From the NCBI GenBank assembly GCA_001051155.2, contig JYIP02000007.1:4032342-4096341 (forward strand): a DNA stretch of 64,000 nucleotides, read 5' to 3'. The stretch comes from Chrysoporthe austroafricana (Eukaryota > Ascomycota > Sordariomycetes > Diaporthales > Cryphonectriaceae). This document shows, piece after piece, positions 9,354 through 18,920 of this stretch. The position numbers and the translations under genes were made by a program. Each line of letters opens with the position of its first letter. Position 1 is the first letter of the stretch. The notes beneath the pieces were generated by a model that ran no database searches, was not told where the DNA came from, and worked only from the letters and a program-made list of their open reading frames with translations.

Positions 9354-9713
9354 CCATAGGAGGAAGACATTGTGAGAACGACAGGGACGAGGACATTCGA
9401 AGCAAACGGGAAGGGCGATTCGTATTGTCGGCCCAGATAAGAGCGCAAGAAGACTTTCCTACGCTTTCACGATTCCGGGATTTTATCGCCTTAAGTCGAG
9501 CAGGAGGAGATGCGGCGCAAACGCGACGAGGAAGCCGCGCCATTGGAAGAGAAGCGCTGTAAGGACGAGGAAGAAGAGCATGGTCAGGCAGGAGCAGCGC
9601 CAACTCGCGCTTGGCCCAGCATTCCTGAACCAGTGCCAGGCGGAGCCGAAGGTATTTAGCAGCGGCGGCGGCAGCAGCGGCGGCAGCATCGACGCCCTGG
9701 ATACAGACCAAAT
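9354..9713. other. No convincing gene
   Basis: Both strands have open frames. One plus frame from 9,510 reads MRRKRDEEAAPLEEKRCKDE and ends at TAG 9,658, but it has no support beyond being charged and open. It may be a fragment of an older gene. GGC/AGC trinucleotide runs lie at 9,660-9,690. Confidence 0.3.
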
Positions 9714-9810
9714 ACCACACCAGACCAGACACCACACCAGACCAGACACCACACCAGACCAGACACCACACCAGACCAGACACCACACCAGGCCAGACAC
9801 CACACCAGAC
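9714..9810. repeat. 17 bp minisatellite
   Basis: Five units of ACCACACCAGACCAGAC (9,714-9,798, one base changed in the fifth), then a partial unit. Related CAGACCAGAC sequence stands upstream of copy E (11,190-11,207) and at 60,721-60,745. Confidence 0.85.
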
Positions 9811-10192
9811 ATCATACCAAACTGCCGCGCACTACCTTTGGGCTTGTCATTTTCAATCACATGCATTCACATGATAAATCCCCCGTTTCGAGAACAGGGC
9901 CCGTCGCCGTCGCACTCTAAAGCGTCAAAAGGACCGGGTTAGCGGATTAGTAACGAGCCCGGTCTCTGCTATAGCGCGGCTAGTATTTTCCATTGCATCA
10001 CCACTTACCCCGCCTTCACCCCCGCCCCCCCCCCCCAATCCGCCCTCTTCCCACCTCCCATGCTGCTACGTCCCGCCCGACCCGCACATACATACAACCA
10101 CCACCACTTACACTGTCCCCTCCACCAGACGATCTAAGGGCGACCACCTCTGGCGAAAGATCTGACAGCGCGTTGACATATACATACGCAAT
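9811..10192 (+). promoter_or_regulatory. Upstream region of copy D
   Basis: Holds TGCCGCGCACTA (shared with copy E at 11,209), TCAATCACATGCATTCACAT (shared with copy B), AGAACAGGGCCCGTCG (shared with E), a GCATCACCACTT box at 9,995-10,006, a C-rich run near 10,024, and a CATATACATACGCAAT stretch directly before the ATG. No gene is seen. The order of these blocks is kept between copies, so it is a duplicated promoter region. Confidence 0.5.
9995..10006 (+). promoter_or_regulatory. GCRTCACCACTT box of copy D
   Basis: GCATCACCACTT, 187 bp upstream of the ATG at 10,193. Confidence 0.45.
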
Positions 10193-10894
10193 ATGCCCCG
10201 AGCCGCCCTATCCATCCCGCCGCTGCTAAGAAGAAGCAGCAGCAGCAGCAGCATTAGCAGCAGCAGCGACGACGACAATAACAATCACAGGCGCGGTATA
10301 ACAATCACGGTCTTGCGCCCCCTGACGCGTGCCGACCATGCCCGCGCCCGCCAAGATGTCAATATTGCCCTGTGGCGCGAGCAGGCCCGGATCCACCAGA
10401 GCGACCTCCACCACCGCCAGTGGGCCCTTACGGCGGGCAGGCGCATTGCCGCCCTCGACCGGGAGATGGCCGACCTGCGCGGGACATCATCGGCACCGGC
10501 ATCGATAGCAGGAAGAGGGGCGTCGGGCGGCGGGCGCGTGACCGCCCTCGAGAGGCAGCTGGCCGAGCTGCGGCGGGCGTGGACGGCGTCGGCGGCCATG
10601 GCAGAAAGGGCCGCGTCGACGACGGGCGGGCGCGTCGCCGCCCTGAGCCGCCAGCTGGCCGACCTGCGCCGGGCGTCATCGTCGAGCGGGCGCGTCGAGG
10701 CCCTCGAGAGGCAGGTAGCGGACCTATGCCGGGCGTCGGCCGGGCAGCGGCGCGAGCTGGCGCAGCTGCGCAACGAGCTGGCCTCTTTGTACCAGGCGTC
10801 GGCGGACCAGCAGCGCGAGCTGGCGCGCTTGCGAAACGAGCTAGCGGGCTTGTATGGAGTGGTGCTCCAGGAGCGAAGCGAGTCAAGCGAGTAG
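10193..10894 (+). CDS. Coiled-coil family protein, copy D (most complete)
   Basis: 233 residues. N-terminal MPRAALSIPP, a Ser run and Asp/Asn run (about 14-30), then TVLRPLTRADHARARQDVN and IALWREQARIHQSDLHHRQW (about 40-77), the most conserved block between copies. From about residue 85 to the end there are heptad-type repeats such as GGRVTALERQLAELRR, GGRVAALSRQLADLRR and QRRELAQLRNELASL, with small Gly/Ser breaks every 25-30 residues. It probably forms a segmented, elongated coiled coil. No membrane segment or signal peptide is seen. A long antisense ORF across it is a by-product of codon bias. Stop at 10,892, followed directly by a GGCA microsatellite. Function not recognised. Confidence 0.65.
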   Translation: MPRAALSIPPLLRRSSSSSSISSSSDDDNNNHRRGITITVLRPLTRADHARARQDVNIALWREQARIHQSDLHHRQWALTAGRRIAALDREMADLRGTSSAPASIAGRGASGGGRVTALERQLAELRRAWTASAAMAERAASTTGGRVAALSRQLADLRRASSSSGRVEALERQVADLCRASAGQRRELAQLRNELASLYQASADQQRELARLRNELAGLYGVVLQERSESSE

Positions 10895-10940
10895 GGTGGC
10901 AGGCAGGCAGGCAGGCAGGCAGGCAAGCAAGCAGGCAGGG
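10895..10940. repeat. GGCA/AGCA microsatellite after the copy D stop
   Basis: Seven to eight GGCA repeats then AGCA repeats. Homologous in position to the array at 7,081-7,136. Confidence 0.75.
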
Positions 10941-11002
10941 AAGCAAGGAACACTGTCGGCCCCCGGCGACCCACCCACCTCCTCTTATACCTAGCAGATC
11001 CT

Positions 11003-11012
11003 AATAATAAAT
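11003..11012 (+). terminator. Poly(A) signal-like AATAATAAAT, copy D
   Basis: Lies 109 bp after the copy D stop, preceded by TACCTAGCAGATC and followed by a CTTCTACTTCTACTTCT run. The same arrangement follows copies B and E. Confidence 0.4.
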
Positions 11013-11569
11013 AGCCCCAGAGGGGACCTGCTTCTGTTGCTGCTTCTACTTCTACTTCTCCCCCTACCTTTGCGCCTGCCTCCATCCACTCCTTCTTATA
11101 TGGTCGACTTCTCCTGCCCTCTCTGCCACCCCCCTCTACGTTTCGCCCGCAGGTCCCTCCGCCAGACAGACAGCCCTCTTCTTTGCGCCAGACACACAGA
11201 CCAGACTGCCGCGCACTATGGCCTTTGGACCCGTCATCTAGAACAGGGCCCGTCATCTAGAACAGGGCCCGTCGCACTCTAAAGCAGCGACGGCGCCATA
11301 GGGCCAGAAGGCTAGACCGCGCCGGGCTGCGAATGCGGGAAAGTGCATTGTAGTAGCGAGCCGGCGCTGAACATGGAATCGCCAGTATTATCGACTGCGT
11401 CACGACTTTCGAAGTCTGCGTCACGATTTCCAAGTAGACAAAAGGGCTTGCTACGGCGCTGATATTACGCCCCCCCCCCCAACCCGTCATCTTTTCCACT
11501 CTTCCACCTCCCATCCGTATCCTCGTTTTCCATTACTACGACCACTGCCTTTCTGCATATACATATAGA
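11013..11569 (+). promoter_or_regulatory. Copy D 3' flank and copy E upstream region
   Basis: No gene seen. From 11,209 it carries the shared upstream blocks (TGCCGCGCACTA, a doubled CCCGTCATCTAGAACAGGG, CTAAAGCAGCGACGGCG), then two GCGTCACGAYTT boxes (11,397-11,408 and 11,418-11,429), a C run at 11,471 and CATATACATATAGA before the ATG. Confidence 0.5.
11397..11429 (+). promoter_or_regulatory. Two GCRTCACCACTT-like boxes of copy E
   Basis: GCGTCACGACTT and GCGTCACGATTT, each with one or two mismatches to the box of the other copies, 162 and 141 bp upstream of the ATG at 11,570. Copy A also has two boxes. Confidence 0.4.
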
Positions 11570-11915
11570 ATGCCGTCGCCTACCACCCCCCCGCTGCCAG
11601 AAAGCAGCACCAGCATCACCCCCGCCGATACCACCACTACTACCACCGCCGATACCACCACCACCACCACCACCACCATTACTAGCGGCAGCGGCAGCAG
11701 CAGCGACAATAACAATAATAACAATACGCGCAAGACAACGATTACGGTCCGGCCCTTAACCCCGTACCCCCTCCCGCACCCCTCACGTTCCGCCCTCTTC
11801 CCCCGACCCGGCCCCCGCCGCCGCCTCTGATATACGCGCGGGCCCGACTTACGAACCAAACCGCGCGCGGCTGCCGGGTCGAATAGACGTTGTGGCGCTA
11901 TGGCGCGGGGTGGTC
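11570..11915 (+). pseudogene. Coiled-coil family copy E, coiled coil deleted
   Basis: The ATG at 11,570 opens MPSPTTPPLPESSTS, a long Thr-rich leader coded by a CAC/ACC microsatellite, SGSGSSSDNNNNNN and ITVRPLTP, then stops at 11,828. After a one-base frameshift the core is still readable (PTYEPNRARLPGRIDVVALW, 11,851-11,902). The coiled-coil part is absent: within about 30 bp the sequence passes into the 3' flank shared with copy D (GGCAAGGCAAGCAAGGAACC, then TACCTAGCAAGG and AATAATAAAT). Inference: an internal deletion plus frameshift in a former full copy. A short translated product is possible. Confidence 0.6.
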
Positions 11916-12025
11916 GTGGTAGTAGTGGCAAGGCAAGCAAGGAACCAGGGAATACTATCGACTCCGGCTACCTACCCACCCCCTCGTATACCTAGCAAGG
12001 AAATTGCCATCCATAGCAGATCTCA

Positions 12026-12035
12026 ATAATAAATG
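12026..12035 (+). terminator. Poly(A) signal-like AATAATAAAT, copy E
   Basis: Same signal and surroundings as behind copies D and B. Confidence 0.35.
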
Positions 12036-12082
12036 AATGGCCTTAGGGGGGCTTGCCTCTATTATTGCTTCTACTTCTACTT

Positions 12083-12132
12083 TCTGCCTCTCTGCCTCTG
12101 CCTCTGCCTCTGCCTCTGCCTCTGCCTCTGCT
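12083..12132. repeat. CTCTGC hexamer microsatellite
   Basis: About eight CTCTGC units within the copy E 3' flank. Copies B and D have simpler CTTCTA-type runs at the same place, so this expanded locally. Confidence 0.75.
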
Positions 12133-12530
12133 TCCACTTCTTCTTGGGCTCCTTGGCCGGTCTGGCTCCCTAAGCTTGCTAAGCCTCCTTTGGGGCCTTT
12201 TCGGGGCCTGCCGAGCTACATATATCCTTTTGCTCGTTTTCAATCTTCTTCTACTGCTAGTCGATAGTTTCTCGCTTTTAACGGCCGTTTATCTGAGCCT
12301 CCTCCTCGGCCCTTTGGGGCTCTATTTCCTCGAGCTCTCTCGCACCGCAGCCTTATCGCATAACGTCTTTTTCTTCTTCTTTAGGCGTCGTGCGGCAAGA
12401 AGCCGCGGCCTACGAGCTCCGGACTCTTGCCGTGCCCCCGCAGCAATAAGCCGCGGCCACGAGCTTCGGACTCTCGCTATACCGCGGACCCTCTCCTAGT
12501 TTCTCCCGGTCCTATTGTCCGCCCCGATAT
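12133..12530. other. Copy E distal 3' flank and unassigned sequence
   Basis: 12,133-12,290 matches the copy B 3' flank (GGCCGGTCTGGCTYCCTAAG, TGCTCGTTYTCARTCTTCT). After that a pair of related stretches (CAAGAAGCCGCGGCCTACGAGCTCCGGACTCTTGCCGT and AATAAGCCGCGGCCACGAGCTTCGGACTCTCGCTAT) lie at about 12,397-12,480. No gene is seen. Confidence 0.45.
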
Positions 12531-12583
12531 TTTTTTCTTTCTTTCTTTCTTTCTTCTTTCTTTTTTTTTTTTTCCCTTTTTTT

Positions 12584-12667
<84 letters not shown>

Positions 12668-12709
12668 NTTTTTTTTTTTCCCTTTCTCTTTTTTTTTTTT
12701 CCCTTTCTC
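12531..12709. repeat. T-rich low-complexity tract with one N
   Basis: Nearly pure T with a few CCC breaks, and one undetermined base at 12,668. The length is probably unreliable in assembly. Confidence 0.85.
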
Positions 12710-12924
12710 TGTTGGCTGGGCCTTTGTACGTACGTACGTAGGTAGGGGTCGTGAAGGTTACTGTCGTTGTATTGCTTGGTGTTGTTCTATCTATCTGGAA
12801 GGAAGGCCGTCGTTCTGTCCGAACGAAAAGGGGCTGGGCGCCCTGGGCCGATAGTGCACGGACCGCTAAGTGGTCCGTGCACTGATAGGCCTTGGTCCCT
12901 TTTCACCACTATAGTAATCCCACA
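12710..12924 (-). mobile_element. Solo Copia LTR, almost free of RIP
   Basis: In minus direction it runs from TGTGGGATTACTATAGTGG to GCCCAGCCAACA (215 bp, TG...CA ends). It is the same LTR as those at 41,742-41,952 and 47,253-47,463 but keeps its G and C. An AGTGCACGGACC / GGTCCGTGCACT perfect 12 bp inverted repeat (12,853-12,864 and 12,872-12,883) lies within it. The flanks show no matching 5 bp duplication (TTCTC versus ATATC), and the right end falls exactly at the GC/AT boundary, so the LTR marks a rearrangement or a lost element rather than a clean insertion. Confidence 0.8.
12853..12883. repeat. 12 bp perfect inverted repeat in the solo LTR
   Basis: AGTGCACGGACC, a 7 base loop, GGTCCGTGCACT. 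In the two RIP-mutated LTRs the corresponding arms no longer pair fully. Confidence 0.85.
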
Positions 12925-13407
12925 ATATCTAAATATACGAAAATTAAGCATTTTATTTATAAGTTTACGCTATAAGAACTCTTCCAAAGCATTCCGTTTT
13001 AAAATAATAAATGCAATTCTCAAACAGATAAAAAGATTAGTTATTTATACCCTTATTATTATAAACTTACTTGAATATATTATATTTATTATAATTGCCA
13101 GATATATTTTAATGAAAAAGTTAAATATAATTGGTTCCCAATTAAAGAATAGGACTAATTAATCCAACTTATTATAGAATCCTGAAAAAGATATAGAAAA
13201 GTCTTATATATTGAAAATAATAACGCTTATATTAAATTGCTTAATAATTATTTATAGAAATGCGTTTAAGGAAAAACGATATGGGAATAATGCTATATTA
13301 TAACGTATTCTATCTATATGTAAAATAAGGCTAAAGAATAGTATAAACTACAAAAGGCCGAGAAGGCGAAGCAGTACGGCTAAAGCTAAGCAAGAAGACT
13401 GGCAAAG
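12925..13407 (+). mobile_element. Gypsy element 4, left fragment (gag end to protease region)
   Basis: Matches, as reverse complement, the gag-to-protease stretch of element 1 at 33,100-33,570. It ends with CAAAG at 13,403-13,407, where element 1 is inserted. The sequence continues at 35,537 after element 1. The 5' end of the element is missing at the AT/GC boundary. Confidence 0.7.
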
Positions 13408-13845
13408 TATTATAAACGCTGCAATAATCCTAAGATAAACTGTAAAGTCAAAGGGTTTATGCTAGCAAGAACGGTACCAAGTATAGCTTTAAGTTTTAGA
13501 ACAAAGTCATTAAATGTTGCAAAGTTTATAAGCTTTAAGCGGCTATTAATAATAGGGTCCAATTAATACTTAGATTGATAACTAAAGAGCTATAATAGTC
13601 TATCTTGGTAAATATCCCGTTCTTATATATCTATCTTTTCAGTCCTAGATCTGGCGGCTCTGGGGCAGATTCCCAGATCCCGGATCTGGCGGCTTTAGGG
13701 CAGATCCCCAGATCCTAGCTTTATAACCCTATCCCTGGATTACGTAAGCGGGTAAAAGGGGGTTTTCGGGTGAGATTATGGATGGAATGCTTGTTTATCT
13801 TTTGTTTTTTCTTTATATGCCTTATCCGTTAGCTAAGTTATAATA
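13408..13845 (-). repeat. 3' LTR of element 1
   Basis: Begins TATTATAAACGC (RIP form of TGTTATAA) and ends GTTATAATA. It contains two tandem copies of a GATCTGGCGGCTYTRGGGCA motif (about 13,640-13,714); the partner LTR at 35,134 has only one, which explains most of its shorter length. Its central part keeps more G and C than the rest. Confidence 0.8.
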
Positions 13846-14659
13846 TTATCCTTTTTCTTATTGGTTATTATCTTTAATAATTTCTGTACGTAATCCCGGC
13901 TTGTTCAGATAATCTATTATGCTTTCTTAATCAGGATAAATAATAGAATCTCGAAACCTAAATCTTTCAATCTTTATTCTGATAAGTATAAATAATATAA
14001 TTCTTTAATCTTTCGGATTATTTATTACGCTATTATTATGCATCCTTATTCTTATTGCAATTGCTTAAGATTGGAAACTTGTATAGTATCCAAACAGGAT
14101 TTGTTTTATTACTTTAAATATATTTAATATAATCAGGCAAGCTATAATATACTAGAGCTAACTAATATTGCGGAATTTTCTTTTGCATTTACCCAATTTC
14201 AGAAATTGGAAGATAAGATCGAAAGCTTGGAAGACAAGTTAATACGGCTACGGAAACAGAAACGGATATAGCAAGAGCGAATGGCTAGGGCATTCCGCTA
14301 TGGCTTATCCAATTTCGAAAAGTTAGAGAAACTAAAGGCCGAAAAGGCAGCGGAAGAGAGCTGCAAGGCCAAGGCCGAGTATCGCGCTGCGGAAACCTTG
14401 GTTCCCGAAAGTCCTTTCCTTAAGAGTTTCGATTTGGATATAGTTTTGCAATAATTTAGTCCCGATATTAATTGGGCTAGTATTGATTTGGCTATAAAAT
14501 CCGAAATTATTCCGGGCCTTTCTAGCTCTTTTTCTGGCTAGCGAATTAATTGCTTTTTCTAATAATTTCTGAATGCTTATTATATATTATTTAAATTGCT
14601 AATTGGTTTTTAGCTATTTTTATTCGAGTAATATCTTTTCTATTTTATTAAGTATTCTT

Positions 14660-14960
14660 TATTTTTAGGTTATTTTCAATATTTAAAGATTTATTCGATT
14701 TCGTATTCTAATTTATTAAATTCGATTTATATTAATTTATTTATTTTAATTATTTTGAATATTAATTTAAAGAATAAAATATAAAATACTGAGTAGATTT
14801 TTATTTTATAGAGTAATATTAGTTCGAAATTAATATTTGAGATTTTCTTTAAAATTTTGAATAGTCCAAATTTCTTATAATTTAATAAATAAAAAGGTTT
14901 TATTATTTTGATATATTCTTTTTATCGAATAAGATAGATTTTATTCTTTTCTTGTAAGAT
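14660..14960 (-). pseudogene. Integrase C-terminal end and chromodomain relic, element 1
   Basis: Aligns by sequence with the better preserved stretch of element 2 at 18,672-18,920 (LALLYGIRIYPIFYISLLE type). It has several stops. Known role in chromoviruses: targeting of integration to heterochromatin. Confidence 0.5.
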
Positions 14961-16759
14961 TAGTCTTTCAATCTTTTTAGAATTAGCGTATTTTATTATT
15001 TTTTCTTATACGAATTTTAGTTCTTTCTAAAATTCTTTTTGAATTTTCTTAATTTTTTTAATTCGTTTTTCTGCTATTTCTGTATTTATTCTTAATAATT
15101 TGTTATAATAAGCTATCGGGTTATAGCTATAAAGCGTATAAAATAGCAATTTTTTTTATTATATTCGTATTTATACTATTATATGCAAATTGCATTAATA
15201 ATAGCAAATCAATTTAATTATTTTATTCGTAATTTATATAATATTATAAATATTATTTGATAATTTAATTTATTCGTTCTATTTATTTGTTTGTTTGTAA
15301 ATAGAATGCTATAAATATTTTTTATTATAATTCGAATAGCTTTATAAATAAAGTTTAAAAATTTAATATAAATTTCCTATTTTTATTAGAAATAATTTTC
15401 TTAAATATGCTATAATTGGCTATAACCGTTTTCAGAAATATATATACGAAGTTTTCTATTATACTACTTTCTTTATAAAAGAAGAAATAAGCGTATTTAC
15501 TTAATTTGCAAATCATTATTAAAATATTATTATATTGTATTTTAATTAAAAGTTTTCGTAAGAAAGGTAGCTTAATAATAAAATCCTTGCTAATAGATTG
15601 CTAAATTGCTTCTGGAATAAAGAATAATTGGAATAGTTTATAAGGCTTGTAATATTCGATCTTATTCTTTTTATAATTATTGTATTCTCGTAAGATATTT
15701 TCAATTCTTTTCTTAAAGCTTAGAAAATTCTAATATCTTTTGATCTTTTCGTATATAGCTTTAATTCCTTAATAGCCGTATACAAATATATTATATATAT
15801 TTCTAATATATTTGTCTTATTCTTCCGTTATTATATTTTCCGGTTTTTTCTTATTATTGGAAATCCTAATAATCGTATTGAATTTTCTAATTTCGTTTAC
15901 GAAGTTATTATTTTTATTTTGCCGAAAGATATTCTATAATTCTCTCGGTTTTATATTTTAATAATTTAATCGTTTGCTAAATATATTTGCTTTGCTATTT
16001 TCTAATCTTTTATAATAAATAATTTTTAAATCGAATTATAAAAGGAATTCTGCTTATCTGATTTGCTATTTATTTAAAACTTTCGTTATTATAAATATTA
16101 TTAAGTTTTTATAATTAGAATGTATTATAATTTAGTATTTAATTCCGATTAAATAGTATTATTATTTTTCGAAAGCTTTTATAATTGCTATTAATTCCTT
16201 ATCTGGAATGCTATAGTTAAGTTCTGGGCTATTTAATTTCTTTAAGAAGTTGCTAACGATTCTGAAATATTTTTAATTATCTTGCTAGCCGAATTATTTT
16301 CCGAATACGTAATCTAATATATTGGTTTCGATTTCAAATAACTTATTTGGGTTTGCTTTACAAAATATAAGTTTTAATATTATTCGTTTCTTAATTTTAT
16401 CGAATGCTTCTTATACTTTTTATATTTATTCGAATTTTCGGTTTTTCTTTATTAAATTTGTAAAAGGGCATACGATCTTGCTATAATCCCGAATGAATTA
16501 TTAATAAAAGTTAATATAGCTAAAAAATATTCTGATTTCTTTAATTTTTTCTGGTATAAGCTATTCTTTTATTGCTTAAATTTTATCTTTTTATATACTA
16601 ATCCTATTTAGCTTTATCGTATAATCGAAATAATTAATTTTTTATTAATGGAAATAGCATTTATTTAATTCGATTAAGAATTTATTATTTTGCAGAATTT
16701 AGAATATTTGCTATACGTATTGCTTATAAGATTTAAAATTTTTAGAATAAATAAGGATA

Positions 16760-16950
16760 TTATTAAAGTAAACGATAATAATAATATTTAAGTAATTACG
16801 AAAGATATTATTAATTATTTCTTGGAAAGATATAAGCGTATTGGTTAGTTTAAAAAGTAAGATTATATATTCAAAATATCCGTAACGAATTCTGAATGCT
16901 ATTTTTCAAATATTATTTTCCTTAATTCGGATATAATAATATCCTTCTTT
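16760..16950 (-). pseudogene. Reverse transcriptase core relic, element 1
   Basis: In minus direction it reads the YYYIRIKE...FRIRYGYFEY...SFQEIINNIFRNYL order of Gypsy RT. The YxDD catalytic site is lost (NN in place of DD), consistent with G-to-A change at both Asp codons. Confidence 0.6.
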
Positions 16951-18671
16951 AAGATCGAATATAATAAACCAATTTGTTCTTATTAATCGATCTTGCATTT
17001 CTCTTATTAGCAGTAAAGAATAACGGTTCTTTATTATAATATTATTAAGCTATTTATAATTTATATAAAGTCGTAATTTGCTATTTTTTTTTAATACGAA
17101 TAGGATTGAATATCTTGCAAATAATCGTAATTTCCGTATATAATTTCTCTTTAAGTTTTTGTCGATATATTTTTTAAGTATTTCGAGTTTAGTTTAATTA
17201 AGCTTATAAATAAAGTAATTCTATAATTTCGTCCTTTTTTTTAATAGAATTTTATAGTTAAAAAGGTTATATTTTAGTAAACCGGTATTATAAACGCTGC
17301 AATAATCCTGAAATAACTGTAAAGTTAAAAAGGGGTTTATGCTAATAAGAGCAATATTAAATATTGCTTTAAATATTAGAATAATTCACTAAGTATTGCA
17401 AGGTTTATAAGCCTGGAATAGCTATTAATAGTAAGGTTTAATTAATATTTAGATTGATAATTAAAGAGCTATATATTATATCTGCTTGATAAGTAATAAA
17501 CGTATCCTTATATATACCGCTTTTCAATATGGATCTGTTAGATTTGGGGCAAATTTCCAGATCCTTCTTTCCTTATAACTCTAACCCTGGTTATATAATC
17601 ATTTTCCTGCTATTTCGAATCTGGATTATACTAGCTTTCTATACCCCGTTATTAGGCTGCTTTTACTTGTAACTTGTATATTGAATAAGTTATAATATTA
17701 TTTCTTTCCTATTGATTATTATCCCTAACGATTTTCCGTAAATAATCTTTATTCGTTCTGGTATATTATTACGTTTTCTTAATCGAAATATCGAATAGGG
17801 TTTCGAAACCGAAATCTTCCAATTTTCGTTTTGATAAAAATAAATAATATAAATCCTTAATTCTTCGGATTATTTATTATGCTATCATTATGCGTCCTTA
17901 TTCCTATTGCGATCGTTTTAGTTTCGAATCGTATGCGGTTTTTAAGCAAGATTTGTCTCGCTACTTTAAATGCGTTTAGTATAATCAATCGAATTGCAAT
18001 ATCTTAGAACCGATCAATGCCGCAAAGCTTTCTTTTGCGTTTAATTAATTCCAGAAGTTATAAGACGAGATCGAAAGGTTAAAAAATAAGTTAATAAGGT
18101 TGCGGAAGCAAAAGAGAATATGGCAAGAGTGAATGGCTCGGGCTTTTTATTATAGTTTGTCTAATCTTGAAGATTTGGAGCGGTTGGAAAAAGAGGAAGC
18201 CGAGGAAGAGCGTCGTAAGGCCGAGATTGAGCGTCGCGCTATAGAATCTTTTGTCCCTAAAGGTCCCTTTCTCGAGAGTTTCGATTTTGAAGCTATTTTA
18301 TAGCAATTTGGTTCCGAGATTAATTAATCTGCTATTATTTCGGGAATTGGGCCCGAAAATATAGCTAGTTCTTCTAATATTAACTATTTTTCTAATTAAT
18401 TATTCCTTTATTTTAATACCGAATATTAATTAATAATAATGCCTTATTATTTACGGTTTTGCTTAACTAATTGCGGATTTCTTTTTGCTAATATAGGTTT
18501 ATTTATATTAATATTATAGCAGGCTTTTTAATTCGATTAGTCGGTTTATTTTTACTGGGAAAATTTTTGTATTTTAATAGCTGCTTTTTTCTAGTAAATC
18601 TGGAATGCTTATTTCGCATTAACCAAGTTCTTAATTAATTCCCAATTATTTTCGTTTGAGTAGTATCTTTT

Positions 18672-18920
18672 CTATTTAATTAAGTATTCTCTATAGTTTA
18701 TTAGTTTCCGATATTTAAAGATTCGTTCCATTTCGTATTTTAATTCGTTATTTTCTATTTGTACTATATAGTCTATTTTGGCTATTTTGGGTATAGATTC
18801 AAGAAGCGAAATGTAAAAGATCGGGTAAATTCTTATTCCGTAAAGTAATGCAAGTTTAAAGTTAATATTTGAGATTTTCCTTAGAATTTTAAATAATCCG
18901 AATTTCTTATAATTTAGCAA
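18672..18920 (-). pseudogene. Integrase C-terminus plus chromodomain start, element 2
   Basis: 82 open codons: LNYKKFGLFKILRKISNINF, GIRIYPIFYISLLESIPK and YEMERIFKYRKLINYREYLIK. This is the Gypsy/chromovirus order (LDYK.LGPF, H.VFHVSLLE, chromodomain EVE.IL). Open only by chance; adjacent segments carry stops. Confidence 0.65.

Noticed and set aside
9202..9786. 194-codon minus-strand ORF
   Set aside because: Starts inside the 17 bp minisatellite (VWSGVVSGL repeats) and has no conserved content.
9714..9810. CRISPR-like array
   Set aside because: Units are directly adjacent without unique spacers, in a eukaryotic context; a minisatellite.
10285..11256. 323-codon minus-strand ORF over copy D
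   Set aside because: Antisense by-product of the copy D codons. It also runs through microsatellites and the next promoter region.
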